Below are positions 1 to 9,247 of a DNA stretch of 64,000 bases, piece by piece. Every line of letters begins with the position of its first letter. Position 1 is the first letter of the stretch. Where the stretch lies: the NCBI RefSeq assembly GCF_004138125.1, contig NZ_RXHS01000004.1, positions 245,742-309,741 of the forward strand, given 5' to 3'. The translations under genes and the position numbers were made by a program. The stretch comes from Seramator thermalis. GTDB lineage: Bacteria; Bacteroidota; Bacteroidia; Bacteroidales; Dysgonomonadaceae. A model generated the notes under the pieces. It ran no database searches. It saw nothing but the letters and a program-made list of their open reading frames with translations, and had not been told where the DNA came from.

Positions 1-543
1 ACATCATCCATCCGATAATGTTGTTGATTAGTTTAAACCTTGTCATTGAGTTGAAAGTAAATTGACATTAAGCCCATTCGCGGGATATTTGGCTACAAAT
101 ATACATAAAAGTATCTGTAAAATCCGTTTAACATCTGGAGATATAGTGTGAAAAAATAAAAACATAAAAACGAAGCAATCAGCAAATGTTATCAAACATC
201 TTATATTCAATTTATTATAAGAAATATATATCAATTTCAAATATATAATCACAATGAATAATCTGTGCGGAGAAATTTCGATACACATTTCATTTCAATA
301 CTACCAGAAATATACAAAACAGATAAAAAAACTCACAAATGATTACTTTTTAAAACCCTTTGATTTGAGAAACACACAAATTCTTAATTTATCGTTAAAA
401 TCCATATAAAACCCCTAAAAACAAGCAAATATGTTGTAAAACATATCATTCTGCAATAAATTGATAGTATGTAGTTTAAGATCCTATATTTCATTTTTTT
501 AAAAAATTGTCAGACTTTTTGATAGGAATTTCAACTGAATATA

Positions 544-575
544 TTTGGTCAAAAAAAAAGAAAAACTTTACTTTG
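544..575 (+). promoter_or_regulatory. Candidate Bacteroidetes-type promoter for ndk
   Basis: TTTG at 544-547 is followed after 20 bases by TTACTTTG at 568-575. This matches the -33/-7 layout of Bacteroidetes sigma-ABfr promoters with one mismatch to TAnnTTTG. The implied transcript starts near 582, about 60 bases before ndk. Assigned by pattern only. Confidence 0.4.
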
Positions 576-603
576 GTAATCAATTAAGGGAAAAAATAAT
601 TAT

Positions 604-627
604 TTGATCGGTCATAGAAGCGATCAA
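604..627. other. Inverted repeat in the ndk leader
   Basis: TTGATCG (604-610) and CGATCAA (621-627) form a 7-bp stem with a 10-base loop between the candidate promoter and the ndk start codon. It could be an operator or a leader hairpin; nothing else supports a function. Confidence 0.3.
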
Positions 628-644
628 TGCTCTTTTAATATTCG

Positions 645-1106
645 ATGCAAAAGACATTAGTGATACTTAAGCCATCGGCCATTCAGCGTGGAATTGCAGG
701 AGAAATTATTTCGCGCTTCGAAAAAAAAGGGCTGCAAATTGTTGGGATGAAAATGGTAGAATTGAGCGATGAAATTTTGGAAAATCATTATGCACATTTA
801 AAAAACAAGCCATTTTTTTCACGAATAAAAAATTCCATGCAAACCAGTCCGGTTATTCTAATGGTTGCAAAAGGAGTTGGAGCAGTTGAAGTTGTAAGAA
901 AAATGGCAGGAGTTACAAATGGAAGAGAAGCTCTGCCGGGAACAATAAGAGGGGATTATAGCGTGAGCGTTCAGGAAAACATCGTTCATGCGTCCGACTC
1001 TATAGAAACTGCAGATATTGAAATCAAAAGATTTTTTAGCGAAGATGAAATATTCGAATATCCTCAACAGTTGCTTCCTAATATTTATGCAAACGACGAA
1101 TATTGA
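645..1106 (+). CDS. ndk: Nucleoside diphosphate kinase
   Basis: Cytosolic enzyme that transfers the gamma-phosphate of ATP to nucleoside diphosphates through a phosphohistidine, balancing NTP and dNTP pools. The 153-residue product has the family N-terminus MQKTLVILKPSA with the nucleotide-contacting lysine, and the active-site stretch NIVHASDS, in which His115 is the phosphorylated residue. The length is close to the usual 135-155, with a slightly extended C-terminus. The ATG at 645 is the only start that gives the complete first strand. A same-strand peptidase gene starts 52 bases downstream, so the two may share a transcript, but there is no known functional link between them. Confidence 0.96.
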   Translation: MQKTLVILKPSAIQRGIAGEIISRFEKKGLQIVGMKMVELSDEILENHYAHLKNKPFFSRIKNSMQTSPVILMVAKGVGAVEVVRKMAGVTNGREALPGTIRGDYSVSVQENIVHASDSIETADIEIKRFFSEDEIFEYPQQLLPNIYANDEY

Positions 1107-1158
1107 TCAAAGCAAAAAAATGCATCATATAAGAAAAAGAAATACAGAGAAAGAGAAT

Positions 1159-2175
1159 ATGAAAAATATCAAAGTAGCACAAAAAGCAAAGGCATGGATA
1201 CCGATTGCCTTTACATTTTTTAGTTTGACAGCTTTTTCTCAAACACCACAAAAAGAAAAAAACACCCGAAACGATCTAATTTATAAGCAGGTACACAGTT
1301 CAAAAGTGAACGATGCCCAATCGAATCTCTTTGCAGATGGATTGAAGCTGAAAATGGATTTATCGGCTATTAGGGAGGCTGAATCGGAACGAGAGACATG
1401 GGATATGAGTGGAATTCCTGCGGATGATATCTATGGAGGTGTATGGGCAAACAGTCACGTAAATATTTATGGATCTACAATCAATGCTCCGGATTCTTTC
1501 ATCGTCGATTTGTCAAATTTCACGATGCCCACCACAGGCTACATGACTTCTAATTTCGGACGTAGAGGATCAAGGCGCTATCATTATGGCGTAGATCTGA
1601 AAGCCCGCACCGGAGATACGATTTATGCAGCTTTCGACGGGAAAGTCAGGGTGAAAGACTATGAAAGACGCGGATATGGATACTATTTGGTAATTCGCCA
1701 CACCAATGGATTAGAAACCGTTTACGGACATCTGTCAAAATTTTTAGTTTCGGAGAACCAAGCCGTTCGTTCGGGACAGCCAATAGGTCTTGCGGGAAAT
1801 ACCGGCCGTTCAACCGGATCACATCTGCATTTTGAGACACGCTTTCTGGGGCGCCCGATCAATCCAAATTTTATCGTTGATTTCGAAAATAAGGTTTGCC
1901 ACAAAGATCAATACCTTGTAACAAATGCAAGTTATCAAAAGACTTCACGAAGTTCATCAGCTGTAAACAGAGCGATTGCCGCAAGTTACAAAGAATCCTC
2001 ATCCCAAACCAATAAATATGTCTCGGGAGACGTTAAATATCATCGAATTAAAAGTGGAGACACACTTTCCGGCATTTCAAAAAAATATGGGGTTTCGATC
2101 AAAAAATTATGTAGCCTAAATAATATCACTACAAGAACCAAATTGCGTATCGGAAAATCTTTGCGAGTTTCTTAA
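1159..2175 (+). CDS. Secreted M23 metallopeptidase with C-terminal LysM domain
   Basis: Predicted cell-wall endopeptidase acting in the periplasm on peptidoglycan cross-bridges. The 338-residue product starts with a signal peptide (MKNIKVAQ..., cleaved near SLTAFSQ). The M23 lysostaphin-type domain lies at about residues 125-235 and carries the zinc ligands His142 and Asp146 (HYGVD) and His224 (HLHFE), with catalytic His222. A linker leads to a C-terminal LysM domain at about 292-338 (GDTLSGISKKYGVS). The reading frame is open back to 1018, inside ndk, but ATG 1159 is preferred because it has a purine-rich ribosome site just before it and makes the signal peptide N-terminal. A strong terminator follows. 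Its role in division or wall remodelling is inferred from the family. Confidence 0.9.
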   Translation: MKNIKVAQKAKAWIPIAFTFFSLTAFSQTPQKEKNTRNDLIYKQVHSSKVNDAQSNLFADGLKLKMDLSAIREAESERETWDMSGIPADDIYGGVWANSHVNIYGSTINAPDSFIVDLSNFTMPTTGYMTSNFGRRGSRRYHYGVDLKARTGDTIYAAFDGKVRVKDYERRGYGYYLVIRHTNGLETVYGHLSKFLVSENQAVRSGQPIGLAGNTGRSTGSHLHFETRFLGRPINPNFIVDFENKVCHKDQYLVTNASYQKTSRSSSAVNRAIAASYKESSSQTNKYVSGDVKYHRIKSGDTLSGISKKYGVSIKKLCSLNNITTRTKLRIGKSLRVS

Positions 2176-2212
2176 GTTTCTTACATCAATAAATACCCAC
2201 AATATATTTCGG

Positions 2213-2250
2213 AATAGGTACCGGCAACCCTCGTACCTATTTCTTTTTTT
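2213..2250 (+). terminator. Rho-independent terminator after the M23 peptidase gene
   Basis: AATAGGTAC (2213-2221) and GTACCTATT (2233-2241) form a perfect 9-bp stem with an 11-base loop, followed at once by a T-rich tract (2242-2250). It ends the ndk/M23 transcript. Confidence 0.8.
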
Positions 2251-2252
2251 TA

Positions 2253-2260
2253 TACTTTTG
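2253..2260 (+). promoter_or_regulatory. Candidate -7 element for the DUF1599 gene
   Basis: TACTTTTG matches TAnnTTTG exactly and lies just after the terminator, 33 bases before the preferred ATG. No TTTG is found at the right distance upstream, so the promoter is only half supported. If real, the transcript starts near 2267, which argues against the upstream TTG start at 2269. Confidence 0.35.
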
Positions 2261-2292
2261 TAAGACAATTGGAGAATTTCAATTCCGACAAT

Positions 2293-2844
2293 ATGAGCTA
2301 CACCAATAAACAGTTCGACGAAGTAATTGCGATTTGTCGCAATGTGTTTCAAAAAAAATTGCAAGACTACGGGCCTTCATGGCGCGCAATGCGTCCCGAA
2401 ACAGTAACCGACCAGATTTTCATCAAAGCGAAACGCATTCGCTCGCTCGAAACTAAAACAGAAAGCAAAATTCAAGAAGGAATATATTCGGAATTTATTG
2501 GAATTGTCAACTACGGAATCATCGGACTTATTCAACTCGAAAAAGGATTTTCGGACTGTTCGGATATCTCATGTGAGGAAGCAATGCAACTATATGACAA
2601 ACACATTGCAGAAACCAAAGAGTTGATGTATGCCAAAAATCACGACTACGACGAAGCTTGGCGGTCGATGCGCATCACTTCTTATACGGATTTGATTTTG
2701 GTGAAAATTCTTCGAATAAAGGAAATCGAAAGTCATAAAGGCGAAACACTTGTTTCGGAAGGAATCGATGCTAATTATAAAGACATTATCAACTACGCAC
2801 TTTTCGGATTGATCAAACTGCATTTTGAGGAACCTCAAGTATGA
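2293..2844 (+). CDS. DUF1599 protein with two internal repeats
   Basis: Protein of 183 residues in the DUF1599 family, named in Pfam as a nucleotide-modification-associated domain; no reaction is established. The sequence shows an internal duplication. A first half with KLQDYGPSWRAMR, then TDQIFIKAKRIRSLE, then NYGIIGLIQLE is mirrored by a second half with KNHDYDEAWRSMR, then TDLILVKILRIKEIE, then NYALFGLIKL. It is mostly helical and lacks a signal peptide, so it is probably cytosolic. ATG 2293 (MSYTNKQFDE) is chosen over the TTG at 2269. The 3' end overlaps the next gene by four bases (ATGA), so the two are probably translated together, a pairing also common in other Bacteroidales. Confidence 0.8.
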   Translation: MSYTNKQFDEVIAICRNVFQKKLQDYGPSWRAMRPETVTDQIFIKAKRIRSLETKTESKIQEGIYSEFIGIVNYGIIGLIQLEKGFSDCSDISCEEAMQLYDKHIAETKELMYAKNHDYDEAWRSMRITSYTDLILVKILRIKEIESHKGETLVSEGIDANYKDIINYALFGLIKLHFEEPQV

Positions 2845-4115
2845 AAAAATCGGGAATATTCATTAAGATAGCCATTGAGTTGTCGCGATGGATAGTTGCG
2901 ATTACATTTATTTTCTCAGGATTTGTAAAACTAATCGATCCAAGAGGATTCGAATATAAACTGCAAGATTATTTGATTTCGTTAGGCATGCCGGAACTAT
3001 TCCCAATTGCACTGCCTTTTGCCATAATACTTTCGACACTCGAACTCACTTTGGGTGTTTTTCTGCTGCTCGGAATTTACAGAAAATATACTACTCGCCT
3101 CTTGCTCGCGTTTATGTTGGTGATGACCCCTCTCACATTATGGGTCGCACTAAAAAATCCGGTAAAAGACTGCGGATGTTTTGGCGATGCCATTGTGATA
3201 GACAATTGGACCACTTTTTACAAAAACATTATTCTCTCGATTTGCGTAATTTTTTTGTCGCTTTATTCAAACCGGCTGAGCCGTTATTTCAAATCGAAAA
3301 AAAACACATTTTTTGCAGCTTCTTATACGGTGACGTTTGGTATTCTTTTGGGGATTTACAACACCTTCAACGATCCTGTCATTGATTTCCGACCCTATAA
3401 AACAGGATCAAACATAGCCGAGAAAATGTACATCGATCCTCAGAAAACAGATGTATATGAAAACACCTTCGTGTATGAAAAAAACGGAGAACAACGTGAG
3501 TTTACCGAGCAAAACTACCCGTGGAATGACAGTACATGGACATTTGTAGAAATGAGATCAAGGCTCATCAAAAGTGGCGAACAGCCTGAAATTGAAGATT
3601 TCTCGATTCTCCGGCTGCAATATGATAATGACATGCGAACATATATAGAATTAAACGACATAACGGACAGCATTTTACAGGACGACCGATACCTGTTTCT
3701 TGCTATTTCGTACAACCTCAATGAATTGAATGAGGAATCGCTGAATCGACTAAAAGCGGTTAACAAGTATGCCGATATCTACGGTTATCCATTTTATCTG
3801 TTGACAGCTTCCACACCCGACGAAATCGGAAATTGGGAAAAACGCGTACAAAGCGGGTTCACTTTTTGCAATGCCGACGAAAGAATGCTTAAAACTATCA
3901 TTCGTACAAATCCGGGATTAATTTTGCTCAAACACGGGACAATCATCAATAAATGGGACAGTAACTCTATTCCATCCGAAAAACAACTGGATATGCCGCT
4001 TTCCCAATCAAAATTGGGAGAAATTGGTAATGTGAAGAATAAAAACATTCGCGTTATCACACTTTTGGCAATCCTGCTATTTGTTCCGTTTGGAATACTA
4101 AAGAAAATTAAATAA
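2841..4115 (+). CDS. DoxX/MauE-like integral membrane protein with C-terminal domain (BT_3928-type)
   Basis: A 424-residue membrane protein. The N-terminal part has about four transmembrane helices (near residues 14-32, 55-80, 85-105 and 127-145) and resembles the DoxX/MauE group. Between helices it carries CGCFGD (Cys111 and Cys113), the cysteine motif typical of MauE-like proteins thought to take part in thiol redox or methylamine-dehydrogenase maturation. A fifth helix lies near 158-175, followed by a soluble domain of about 210 residues with weak thioredoxin-like character, and a final hydrophobic helix at 405-420. It is translationally coupled to the DUF1599 gene. tpiA starts 34 bases downstream and probably belongs to the same operon. 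Substrate and exact role are unknown. Confidence 0.75.
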   Translation: MKKSGIFIKIAIELSRWIVAITFIFSGFVKLIDPRGFEYKLQDYLISLGMPELFPIALPFAIILSTLELTLGVFLLLGIYRKYTTRLLLAFMLVMTPLTLWVALKNPVKDCGCFGDAIVIDNWTTFYKNIILSICVIFLSLYSNRLSRYFKSKKNTFFAASYTVTFGILLGIYNTFNDPVIDFRPYKTGSNIAEKMYIDPQKTDVYENTFVYEKNGEQREFTEQNYPWNDSTWTFVEMRSRLIKSGEQPEIEDFSILRLQYDNDMRTYIELNDITDSILQDDRYLFLAISYNLNELNEESLNRLKAVNKYADIYGYPFYLLTASTPDEIGNWEKRVQSGFTFCNADERMLKTIIRTNPGLILLKHGTIINKWDSNSIPSEKQLDMPLSQSKLGEIGNVKNKNIRVITLLAILLFVPFGILKKIK

Positions 4116-4149
4116 GAAACATCGTTACATTTTTAAAATTTTCAAGTTT

Positions 4150-4905
4150 ATGAGAAAAAACATTGTGGCAGGTAACTGGAAGATGAACAAAAACCTGCAA
4201 GAAGGATTAGCACTAGCAAAAGAATTGGATGCAACATTAAAAGGAAAAAAGGTAAATTGTGATGTCATCATCGGCACTCCTTTCATCCATCTTGCTAAAG
4301 TAGTAGAGGCAATCGATACCCACAAAATCGGAGTAGCTGCCCAAAACTGTGCCGACAAGGCATCCGGTGCCTACACCGGTGAAGTTTCTGCTGAAATGGT
4401 GGCTTCAACGGGCGCAAAATACGTAATTTTGGGACACAGTGAACGCCGAGCTTACTATCACGAGACTCCGGAAATTTTGAAACAAAAAGTGATCCTCGCA
4501 CTTGCAAACGGATTAACACCTATTTTCTGCATCGGGGAAGTTTTGGCAGAACGCGAAGCCGAAAAACATTTCGAAATTGTAAAATCGCAACTTCAAAAAT
4601 CCCTGTTTGAATTGTCAAGCGAAGACTTTTCGAAATTGATACTCGCATACGAACCGGTGTGGGCTATCGGAACTGGCAAAACAGCAACTCCCGAACAGGC
4701 TCAGGAAATGCATGCATTCATTCGCAAAACGATTGCCGAAAAATATGGCGACGAGGTTGCAGATAATACATCCATCCTGTACGGAGGAAGCGCAAATGCA
4801 TCCAACGCCAAAGAGCTTTTTGCCAACCCGGACGTTGATGGTGGACTGATCGGTGGCGCCTCGCTAAGCGTGGATAAATTCATGCCGATAATTGAAGCAT
4901 TCTGA
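4150..4905 (+). CDS. tpiA: Triosephosphate isomerase
   Basis: Cytosolic glycolytic enzyme interconverting dihydroxyacetone phosphate and glyceraldehyde 3-phosphate. The 251-residue product is full length. The catalytic set is visible: Asn9 and Lys11 in AGNWKMN, electrophile His96 in LGHSERR, and base Glu168 in [12 protein letters not shown], followed by the flexible loop. The phosphate-binding YGGS and LIGGASL segments are near the end. It follows the membrane-protein gene by 34 bases and is probably co-transcribed with it. The SPOR and folE genes downstream have their own candidate promoter. Confidence 0.97.
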   Translation: MRKNIVAGNWKMNKNLQEGLALAKELDATLKGKKVNCDVIIGTPFIHLAKVVEAIDTHKIGVAAQNCADKASGAYTGEVSAEMVASTGAKYVILGHSERRAYYHETPEILKQKVILALANGLTPIFCIGEVLAEREAEKHFEIVKSQLQKSLFELSSEDFSKLILAYEPVWAIGTGKTATPEQAQEMHAFIRKTIAEKYGDEVADNTSILYGGSANASNAKELFANPDVDGGLIGGASLSVDKFMPIIEAF

Positions 4906-4921
4906 TTGATTTGAGTTTTTT

Positions 4922-4949
4922 ACCACGGATCGAATTAATAATCCGTGGT
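4922..4949. other. Inverted repeat between tpiA and the SPOR gene
   Basis: ACCACGGAT (4922-4930) and ATCCGTGGT (4941-4949) make a perfect 9-bp stem with a 10-base loop. No T tract follows on the plus strand, so it is not a standard terminator. It lies directly upstream of a -7 element and could be an operator or a weak terminator for tpiA. Confidence 0.5.
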
Positions 4950-4956
4950 AAATCCC

Positions 4957-4964
4957 TATCTTTG
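4957..4964 (+). promoter_or_regulatory. Candidate -7 element for the SPOR-folE genes
   Basis: TATCTTTG matches TAnnTTTG exactly, 23 bases before the preferred start of the SPOR gene. The -33 TTTG is not at the normal distance because the inverted repeat occupies that space. Confidence 0.45.
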
Positions 4965-4986
4965 CACCAAAATCTCACCAAAAAAA

Positions 4987-5487
4987 ATGAAAAAATATAT
5001 CTCTGTCTTTCTTTTCGGTTTTTTCGTTTTAACAGTGTCCGCACAACAGCCGACAAAAAGCATCGTGGATGAGTTAAACACCAGTTATTCCGGACAGGGA
5101 CATGTGGTTATTTATCAAGACGAAGCTATCAAGGGCATTGTGGGACGAAACATTACGCCGTCGCGACCGGTGTATGTAAGCACAGATGGATCGACAGCCT
5201 ATGTCAAGATGAGAGGTTATAAGATTCAGGCATTTGCCGGCAATAATCAGCGCACATCCAAAAACGAAGCTTACCGCAAACAAACATTAATTCAACAGAC
5301 ATTTCCTGAACTGGAAACGGTAGTTTTATTCGATTCTCCCTTTTGGCGGCTGCGTGTGGGCAATTTTAAAACACGAGAAGAAGCGGAGCAAGTTCTGGAT
5401 GAACTCCGCACGGCATTTCCATCTTTTGGCAAAGAAATGTACATCGTAACCGACGAAGTAAAAATTCCGGTCGATCAGGTTCAATAA
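4987..5487 (+). CDS. Secreted SPOR-domain protein
   Basis: Protein of 166 residues with an N-terminal signal peptide (MKKYISVFLFGFFVLTVSAQ). A C-terminal SPOR-type domain lies at about residues 85-160 (YKIQAFAGNNQRTSKNEAY, then WRLRVGNFKTREEAEQVL). SPOR domains bind denuded peptidoglycan strands, so the protein probably works in the periplasm near sites of wall remodelling. The frame is open from 4945, but ATG 4987 gives the proper signal peptide and lies downstream of the candidate promoter. folE follows after 28 bases, so the two are probably co-transcribed. Confidence 0.85.
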   Translation: MKKYISVFLFGFFVLTVSAQQPTKSIVDELNTSYSGQGHVVIYQDEAIKGIVGRNITPSRPVYVSTDGSTAYVKMRGYKIQAFAGNNQRTSKNEAYRKQTLIQQTFPELETVVLFDSPFWRLRVGNFKTREEAEQVLDELRTAFPSFGKEMYIVTDEVKIPVDQVQ

Positions 5488-5515
5488 CGCTATCTATCTA
5501 TAAAAACGACAATTC

Positions 5516-6094
5516 ATGTCTTTCGAAGAAACTGCCGAAGAAAGAAAAGAGGCTATTTCCCACTTTATTAGCGAAATAATCCCAATGATTGGGGAAGATG
5601 CTAACCGCGAAGGGTTGATTAAAACTCCCGACCGCGTTGCAAAAGCTTTACTCTACCTAACTAAAGGTTATCACCAAAATCCGGAAGAAATTTTAAAATC
5701 AGCCCTCTTCAAAGAAAATTATCGTCAAATGGTAATTGTGAAAGATATCGATCTTTTTTCGCTATGCGAACACCACATGCTGCCATTTTTCGGTAAAGCA
5801 CACGTGGCCTATATTCCCAATGGATACGTTACGGGTCTGAGCAAAATTGCACGCGTGGTAGACGTCTTTGCCCGACGATTGCAAGTGCAAGAACGACTGA
5901 CTACACAAATCAAAGAGTGCATCCAGAACACACTGAATCCACTGGGCGTGATGGTCGTGATCGAAGCTCAACACATGTGTATGCAAATGCGTGGGGTCGA
6001 AAAACAAAATTCAATTACTACCACCTCCGATTTTACAGGCGTTTTCAAGGAACAGAAAACACGCGAAGAATTTATTGCCCTTATCAAAAAATAA
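5516..6094 (+). CDS. folE: GTP cyclohydrolase I (type IA)
   Basis: Catalyses conversion of GTP to 7,8-dihydroneopterin triphosphate, the first step of tetrahydrofolate biosynthesis and a source for queuosine-type pathways. The 192-residue protein has the zinc ligands Cys84 and His87 ([12 protein letters not shown]) and Cys155 ([10 protein letters not shown]), matching the canonical type IA enzyme, as well as the [14 protein letters not shown] segment that lines the pocket. Length and spacing are normal. It closes the SPOR-folE pair and ends against a bidirectional terminator shared with the convergent typA gene. Confidence 0.96.
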   Translation: MSFEETAEERKEAISHFISEIIPMIGEDANREGLIKTPDRVAKALLYLTKGYHQNPEEILKSALFKENYRQMVIVKDIDLFSLCEHHMLPFFGKAHVAYIPNGYVTGLSKIARVVDVFARRLQVQERLTTQIKECIQNTLNPLGVMVVIEAQHMCMQMRGVEKQNSITTTSDFTGVFKEQKTREEFIALIKK

Positions 6095-6132
6095 AACGAC
6101 GAAGCTTCGTTAGCCGTGCTCCGCCGTTTTAT
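6091..6132. terminator. Bidirectional terminator between folE and typA
   Basis: ATAAAACGACG (6091-6101) pairs with CGCCGTTTTAT (6122-6132) with one mismatch, giving an A-rich 5' arm and T-rich 3' arm on either strand. It sits between two convergent genes. Confidence 0.6.
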
Positions 6133-6160
6133 CTCTCAATGCAAAACAAAAATGGATAAA

Positions 6161-7963
6161 TTATCCTTTTTTCGCTAAGCGTTTTCGTTCTGTTTCATCG
6201 AGAATGATTTTTCGAATGCGCATTGCTTTAGGCGTTACTTCTACATATTCATCTTCCTTGATATATTCAAGAGCTTCCTCGAGACTAAAAATTACCGGAG
6301 GGGGAAGCTGAACTTTATCGTCGGAACCCGAAGCACGCATATTTGTAAGTTTCTTCGATTTGGTTACATTCACCACCAAATCGCCCTCTTTACTATGCTC
6401 GCCAACTACCTGTCCGGCGTAAACTTCGGTTTGAGGTTCGATAAAAAATCGTCCCCTATCCTGCAATTTGTCTAACGCATAAGCATAGGCATTGCCCGAT
6501 TCGCCGGCAATAATCGACCCGTTTAGTCTTTTTTCGATCGGCCCTTTCCAAGGTTGAAATTCGAGAAAACGATGAGCCATGATGGCCTCACCCGCCGAAA
6601 GAGTAAGAACAATGTTGTTGAGCCCGATTATTCCGCGTGAAGGAATAATGAATTCGATATGCATGCGATCGCCTTTATTTTCCATGGATGTCATTTCGCC
6701 TTTTCGACGCGTAATGACATCGATTATTTTGCTCGCATATTCTTCAGGAACATTTATGGTAAGTTGTTCAACAGGTTCATAACCCTCCCCATCAATTTGT
6801 TTAATAATTACTTTCGGTTGCCCTACTTGCAATTCGTAGCCTTCTCGACGCATCGTTTCGATCAATATCGATAAGTGCAAAACACCACGACCGTATACGA
6901 TCCATGAATCGGAACTATCGGTTTCTTCAAGCCGCATAGCAAGATTTTTGTCTAATTCGCGCAACAAACGTTCATAAATATGGCGAGAAGTAACGTATTT
7001 GCCATCTTGTCCATAAAACGGAGAATTGTTGATGGTAAAAAGCATCGACATGGTCGGTTCGTCAATAGCAATCGGATCGAGTGGTTCCGGATTTTCCAAA
7101 TCGGTGATTGTATCGCCAATATCGAACGATTCGATACCTATGAGGGCACAAATATCGCCTGAAGAAACTTTCTCCACTTTTGTTCTACCAAGACCCTCAA
7201 ACACATCCAACTCCTTAATGCGCGTTTTTACAATACTGCCGTCACGTTTGCAAAGTGCATAATCTTTTCCCGACTCCAAAGTGCCCCGATGAACTCGCCC
7301 AACAGCAATTCTCCCCACATAATTCGAATAGTCCAATGAAGTGATAAGCATTTGAGGTGTGCCCTCAAGTCGTTTCGGCGCAGGAATGTATTTAAGAATT
7401 GCATCGAGCAACGGCTGAATGCTATCCGAAGGTTTATTCCAATCATCAGACATCCAACCCTGTTTGGCTGATCCGTAGATGGTATGAAAATCGAGTTGGT
7501 CTTCTGAAGCATTGAGACTGTACATCAAATCGAAAACTTCTTCTTGAACTTCCTCCGGACGGCAATTCGGTTTATCGACCTTATTTACTACCAAAATCGG
7601 TTTCAAACCGATTTCAATCGCCTTTTGCAATACGAACCTCGTTTGTGGCATTGGCCCCTCAAAAGCATCCACCAATAATAAACAACCATCGGCCATGTTT
7701 AAAACTCGTTCAACTTCTCCGCCAAAATCGGCATGTCCCGGAGTGTCGATGATGTTTATTTTAGTATTTTTGTATTGGATGGAGACATTTTTAGAGAGAA
7801 TAGTGATACCGCGTTCGCGTTCCAAATCGTTGTTATCGAGAATGAGGTCTTCGGTAGGTTGGTTGTCTCGAAAAAGGTGGCCGGCCATCAGCATCTTATC
7901 CACCAGCGTGGTTTTGCCATGATCGACGTGTGCGATAATGGCAATATTACGAATATCTTGCAT
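6161..7963 (-). CDS. typA: Translational GTPase TypA/BipA
   Basis: Ribosome-associated GTPase of the EF-G/LepA group, involved in 50S assembly and stress adaptation. The 600-residue product has the G1 motif AHVDHGKTT, the switch II motif DTPGHADFGGE and the base-specificity motif NKVDKP, then EF-G-like domains II, III and V and the TypA-specific C-terminal domain. The frame is open 30 bases further upstream to 7993. The start at 7963 (MQDIRNIAIIAHVDHG) is chosen because a -7 element at 7983-7990 places transcription start near 7976, downstream of that alternative ATG. Confidence 0.95.
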   Translation of the reverse strand: MQDIRNIAIIAHVDHGKTTLVDKMLMAGHLFRDNQPTEDLILDNNDLERERGITILSKNVSIQYKNTKINIIDTPGHADFGGEVERVLNMADGCLLLVDAFEGPMPQTRFVLQKAIEIGLKPILVVNKVDKPNCRPEEVQEEVFDLMYSLNASEDQLDFHTIYGSAKQGWMSDDWNKPSDSIQPLLDAILKYIPAPKRLEGTPQMLITSLDYSNYVGRIAVGRVHRGTLESGKDYALCKRDGSIVKTRIKELDVFEGLGRTKVEKVSSGDICALIGIESFDIGDTITDLENPEPLDPIAIDEPTMSMLFTINNSPFYGQDGKYVTSRHIYERLLRELDKNLAMRLEETDSSDSWIVYGRGVLHLSILIETMRREGYELQVGQPKVIIKQIDGEGYEPVEQLTINVPEEYASKIIDVITRRKGEMTSMENKGDRMHIEFIIPSRGIIGLNNIVLTLSAGEAIMAHRFLEFQPWKGPIEKRLNGSIIAGESGNAYAYALDKLQDRGRFFIEPQTEVYAGQVVGEHSKEGDLVVNVTKSKKLTNMRASGSDDKVQLPPPVIFSLEEALEYIKEDEYVEVTPKAMRIRKIILDETERKRLAKKG

Positions 7964-7982
7964 GTAAACTCTTTTGAGGGCA

Positions 7983-7990
7983 CAAAGGTA
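7983..7990 (-). promoter_or_regulatory. Candidate -7 element for typA
   Basis: On the minus strand this reads TACCTTTG, an exact TAnnTTTG match about 20 bases before the chosen typA start. No clear TTTG lies at the usual -33 distance. It decides between the two possible typA starts. Confidence 0.45.
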
Positions 7991-8175
7991 CACTTTTTTG
8001 ACTAAAAAACCGTAACATCCAAATTGTTAATTGCAATATCGACTATTAAATGATGTAAAATTCTTAATCGTATTTTCTCTTTTGCTTATAGAAATTATCA
8101 GACAATCGTGTTAAGATCGTTTAATAGCCAATAGAAAAGCCTTTGCAATACAATGGAAAATCGAAAATTATGACT

Positions 8176-8183
8176 TAAATTTG
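8176..8183 (+). promoter_or_regulatory. Candidate -7 element for the TonB-like gene
   Basis: TAAATTTG fits TAnnTTTG, 40 bases before the ATG at 8223. The nearest upstream TTTG (8142-8145) is too far away, so only the -7 half is supported. Confidence 0.35.
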
Positions 8184-8222
8184 TGCACAAAATAAACAAT
8201 ATATTTTCAAAATCCAAGTTCG

Positions 8223-9122
8223 ATGATTATTCACAAGGTCACATTTGCTTTAAGTGTTTTTGCATTATTTGCTTCTTTCGACCATTCAATGGCTACAGAA
8301 AATAAAAAGCTTTATTATGAAAATACTTTTTATTTGTCGGAAACTTCTCCTCAAAAGAAAAAAACGCCTCCGGCCGGCGATAAAATAGTGGAAGATCCGG
8401 ATATCCCGGCAATGTTTACAGGCGGAAGCGATCAGATGAAAAAATTTATCGCATCTGCGCTCGTCTATCCCAAAGAAGCATCCGAAAAAAATATCGAAGG
8501 ATTAGTCGTGTACACGTTTGTGGTCGAAAAAGACGGGACATTGACCAATTTTGAGTGCATCCATCACGCCGATCCCGCACTGGATGCGGAAGCATTGCGT
8601 ATTTTACAAATGATGCCACCCTGGCGACCTGCCAAATTGAATGGTGAAAATGTACGTTCAACAGGCTATGTGCCTATGTATTTCCGTTTGAACAAAAATA
8701 CCAAACAATCCAAAAGTATTGCTGCAAAGCCGGTGGCAAAATCGAATCCGACACTCGCCGTCGACGAGGAAGTTTTAGCCATTGTTGATAAAATGCCACA
8801 ATTTCCCGGAGGGGAGAAAAAACTAAGCACTTACTTGTCAAATCAAATCAAATATCCCGATCCTGAATATCAACGCGGAATAGAAGGGAGAGTTGTGTGT
8901 GCATTTATTGTCGACCGTGATGGCAATATTCACAATATAGAAGTTATCGAAGGCGAAAACGAAGCTCTTAATCGCGAAGCGGTAAGAGTGCTTAGCACGA
9001 TGCCGAAATGGGATCCCGGAGAGAATGGAGGCCAAAAGGTGAATGTAAAATGTTTACTTCCAATCGAATTCAAGATAGATAAGACCAGCCTTCCGGAACA
9101 GAATGTATCGCCGAATCCATAA
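8223..9122 (+). CDS. Protein with two tandem TonB C-terminal domains
   Basis: A 299-residue protein with an N-terminal hydrophobic segment (MIIHKVTFALSVFALFASF) and two copies of the TonB C-terminal fold, about residues 60-155 and 195-288. Each contains the family signature: GLVVYTFVVEKDGTLTN then LRILQMMPPWRPAKLNG in the first, GRVVCAFIVDRDGNIHN then VRVLSTMPKWDPGENGG in the second. TonB domains normally touch the TonB box of outer-membrane transporters. Here the proline-rich spacer is absent and the hydrophobic start looks more like a signal peptide than a stable anchor, so a role as energy transducer is uncertain; a periplasmic binding role is equally possible. It is a single-gene unit with its own terminator. 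Confidence 0.8.
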   Translation: MIIHKVTFALSVFALFASFDHSMATENKKLYYENTFYLSETSPQKKKTPPAGDKIVEDPDIPAMFTGGSDQMKKFIASALVYPKEASEKNIEGLVVYTFVVEKDGTLTNFECIHHADPALDAEALRILQMMPPWRPAKLNGENVRSTGYVPMYFRLNKNTKQSKSIAAKPVAKSNPTLAVDEEVLAIVDKMPQFPGGEKKLSTYLSNQIKYPDPEYQRGIEGRVVCAFIVDRDGNIHNIEVIEGENEALNREAVRVLSTMPKWDPGENGGQKVNVKCLLPIEFKIDKTSLPEQNVSPNP

Positions 9123-9177
9123 TTTTATCGGAAAGCTATAAGCTGTCTCAATTTTATTCGGAAGTATTTCTTTAAGA

Positions 9178-9230
9178 AAAGTCCAAATCAACTTTATTCC
9201 TTTGAAAGTTGATTTGGACTTTAATTTTTT
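9178..9230. terminator. Strong bidirectional terminator between the TonB-like gene and galM
   Basis: An 18-bp perfect stem (9178-9195 with 9205-9222; arms begin AAAGTCCAAATC) and a 9-base loop, followed by a T-rich run (9223-9230) on the plus strand and preceded by A-rich sequence that serves the minus strand. It separates two convergent genes. Confidence 0.85.
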
Positions 9231-9247
9231 AAATGTCAAATTGATCG

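Larger units (their letters stand above)
1..643. other. AT-rich non-coding region upstream of ndk
   Basis: No credible gene is visible in this very A+T-rich stretch. An 81-residue frame on the minus strand is low in complexity and has no recognisable domain. The only structure noted is a candidate promoter and a small inverted repeat just before ndk, listed separately. Confidence 0.6.
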
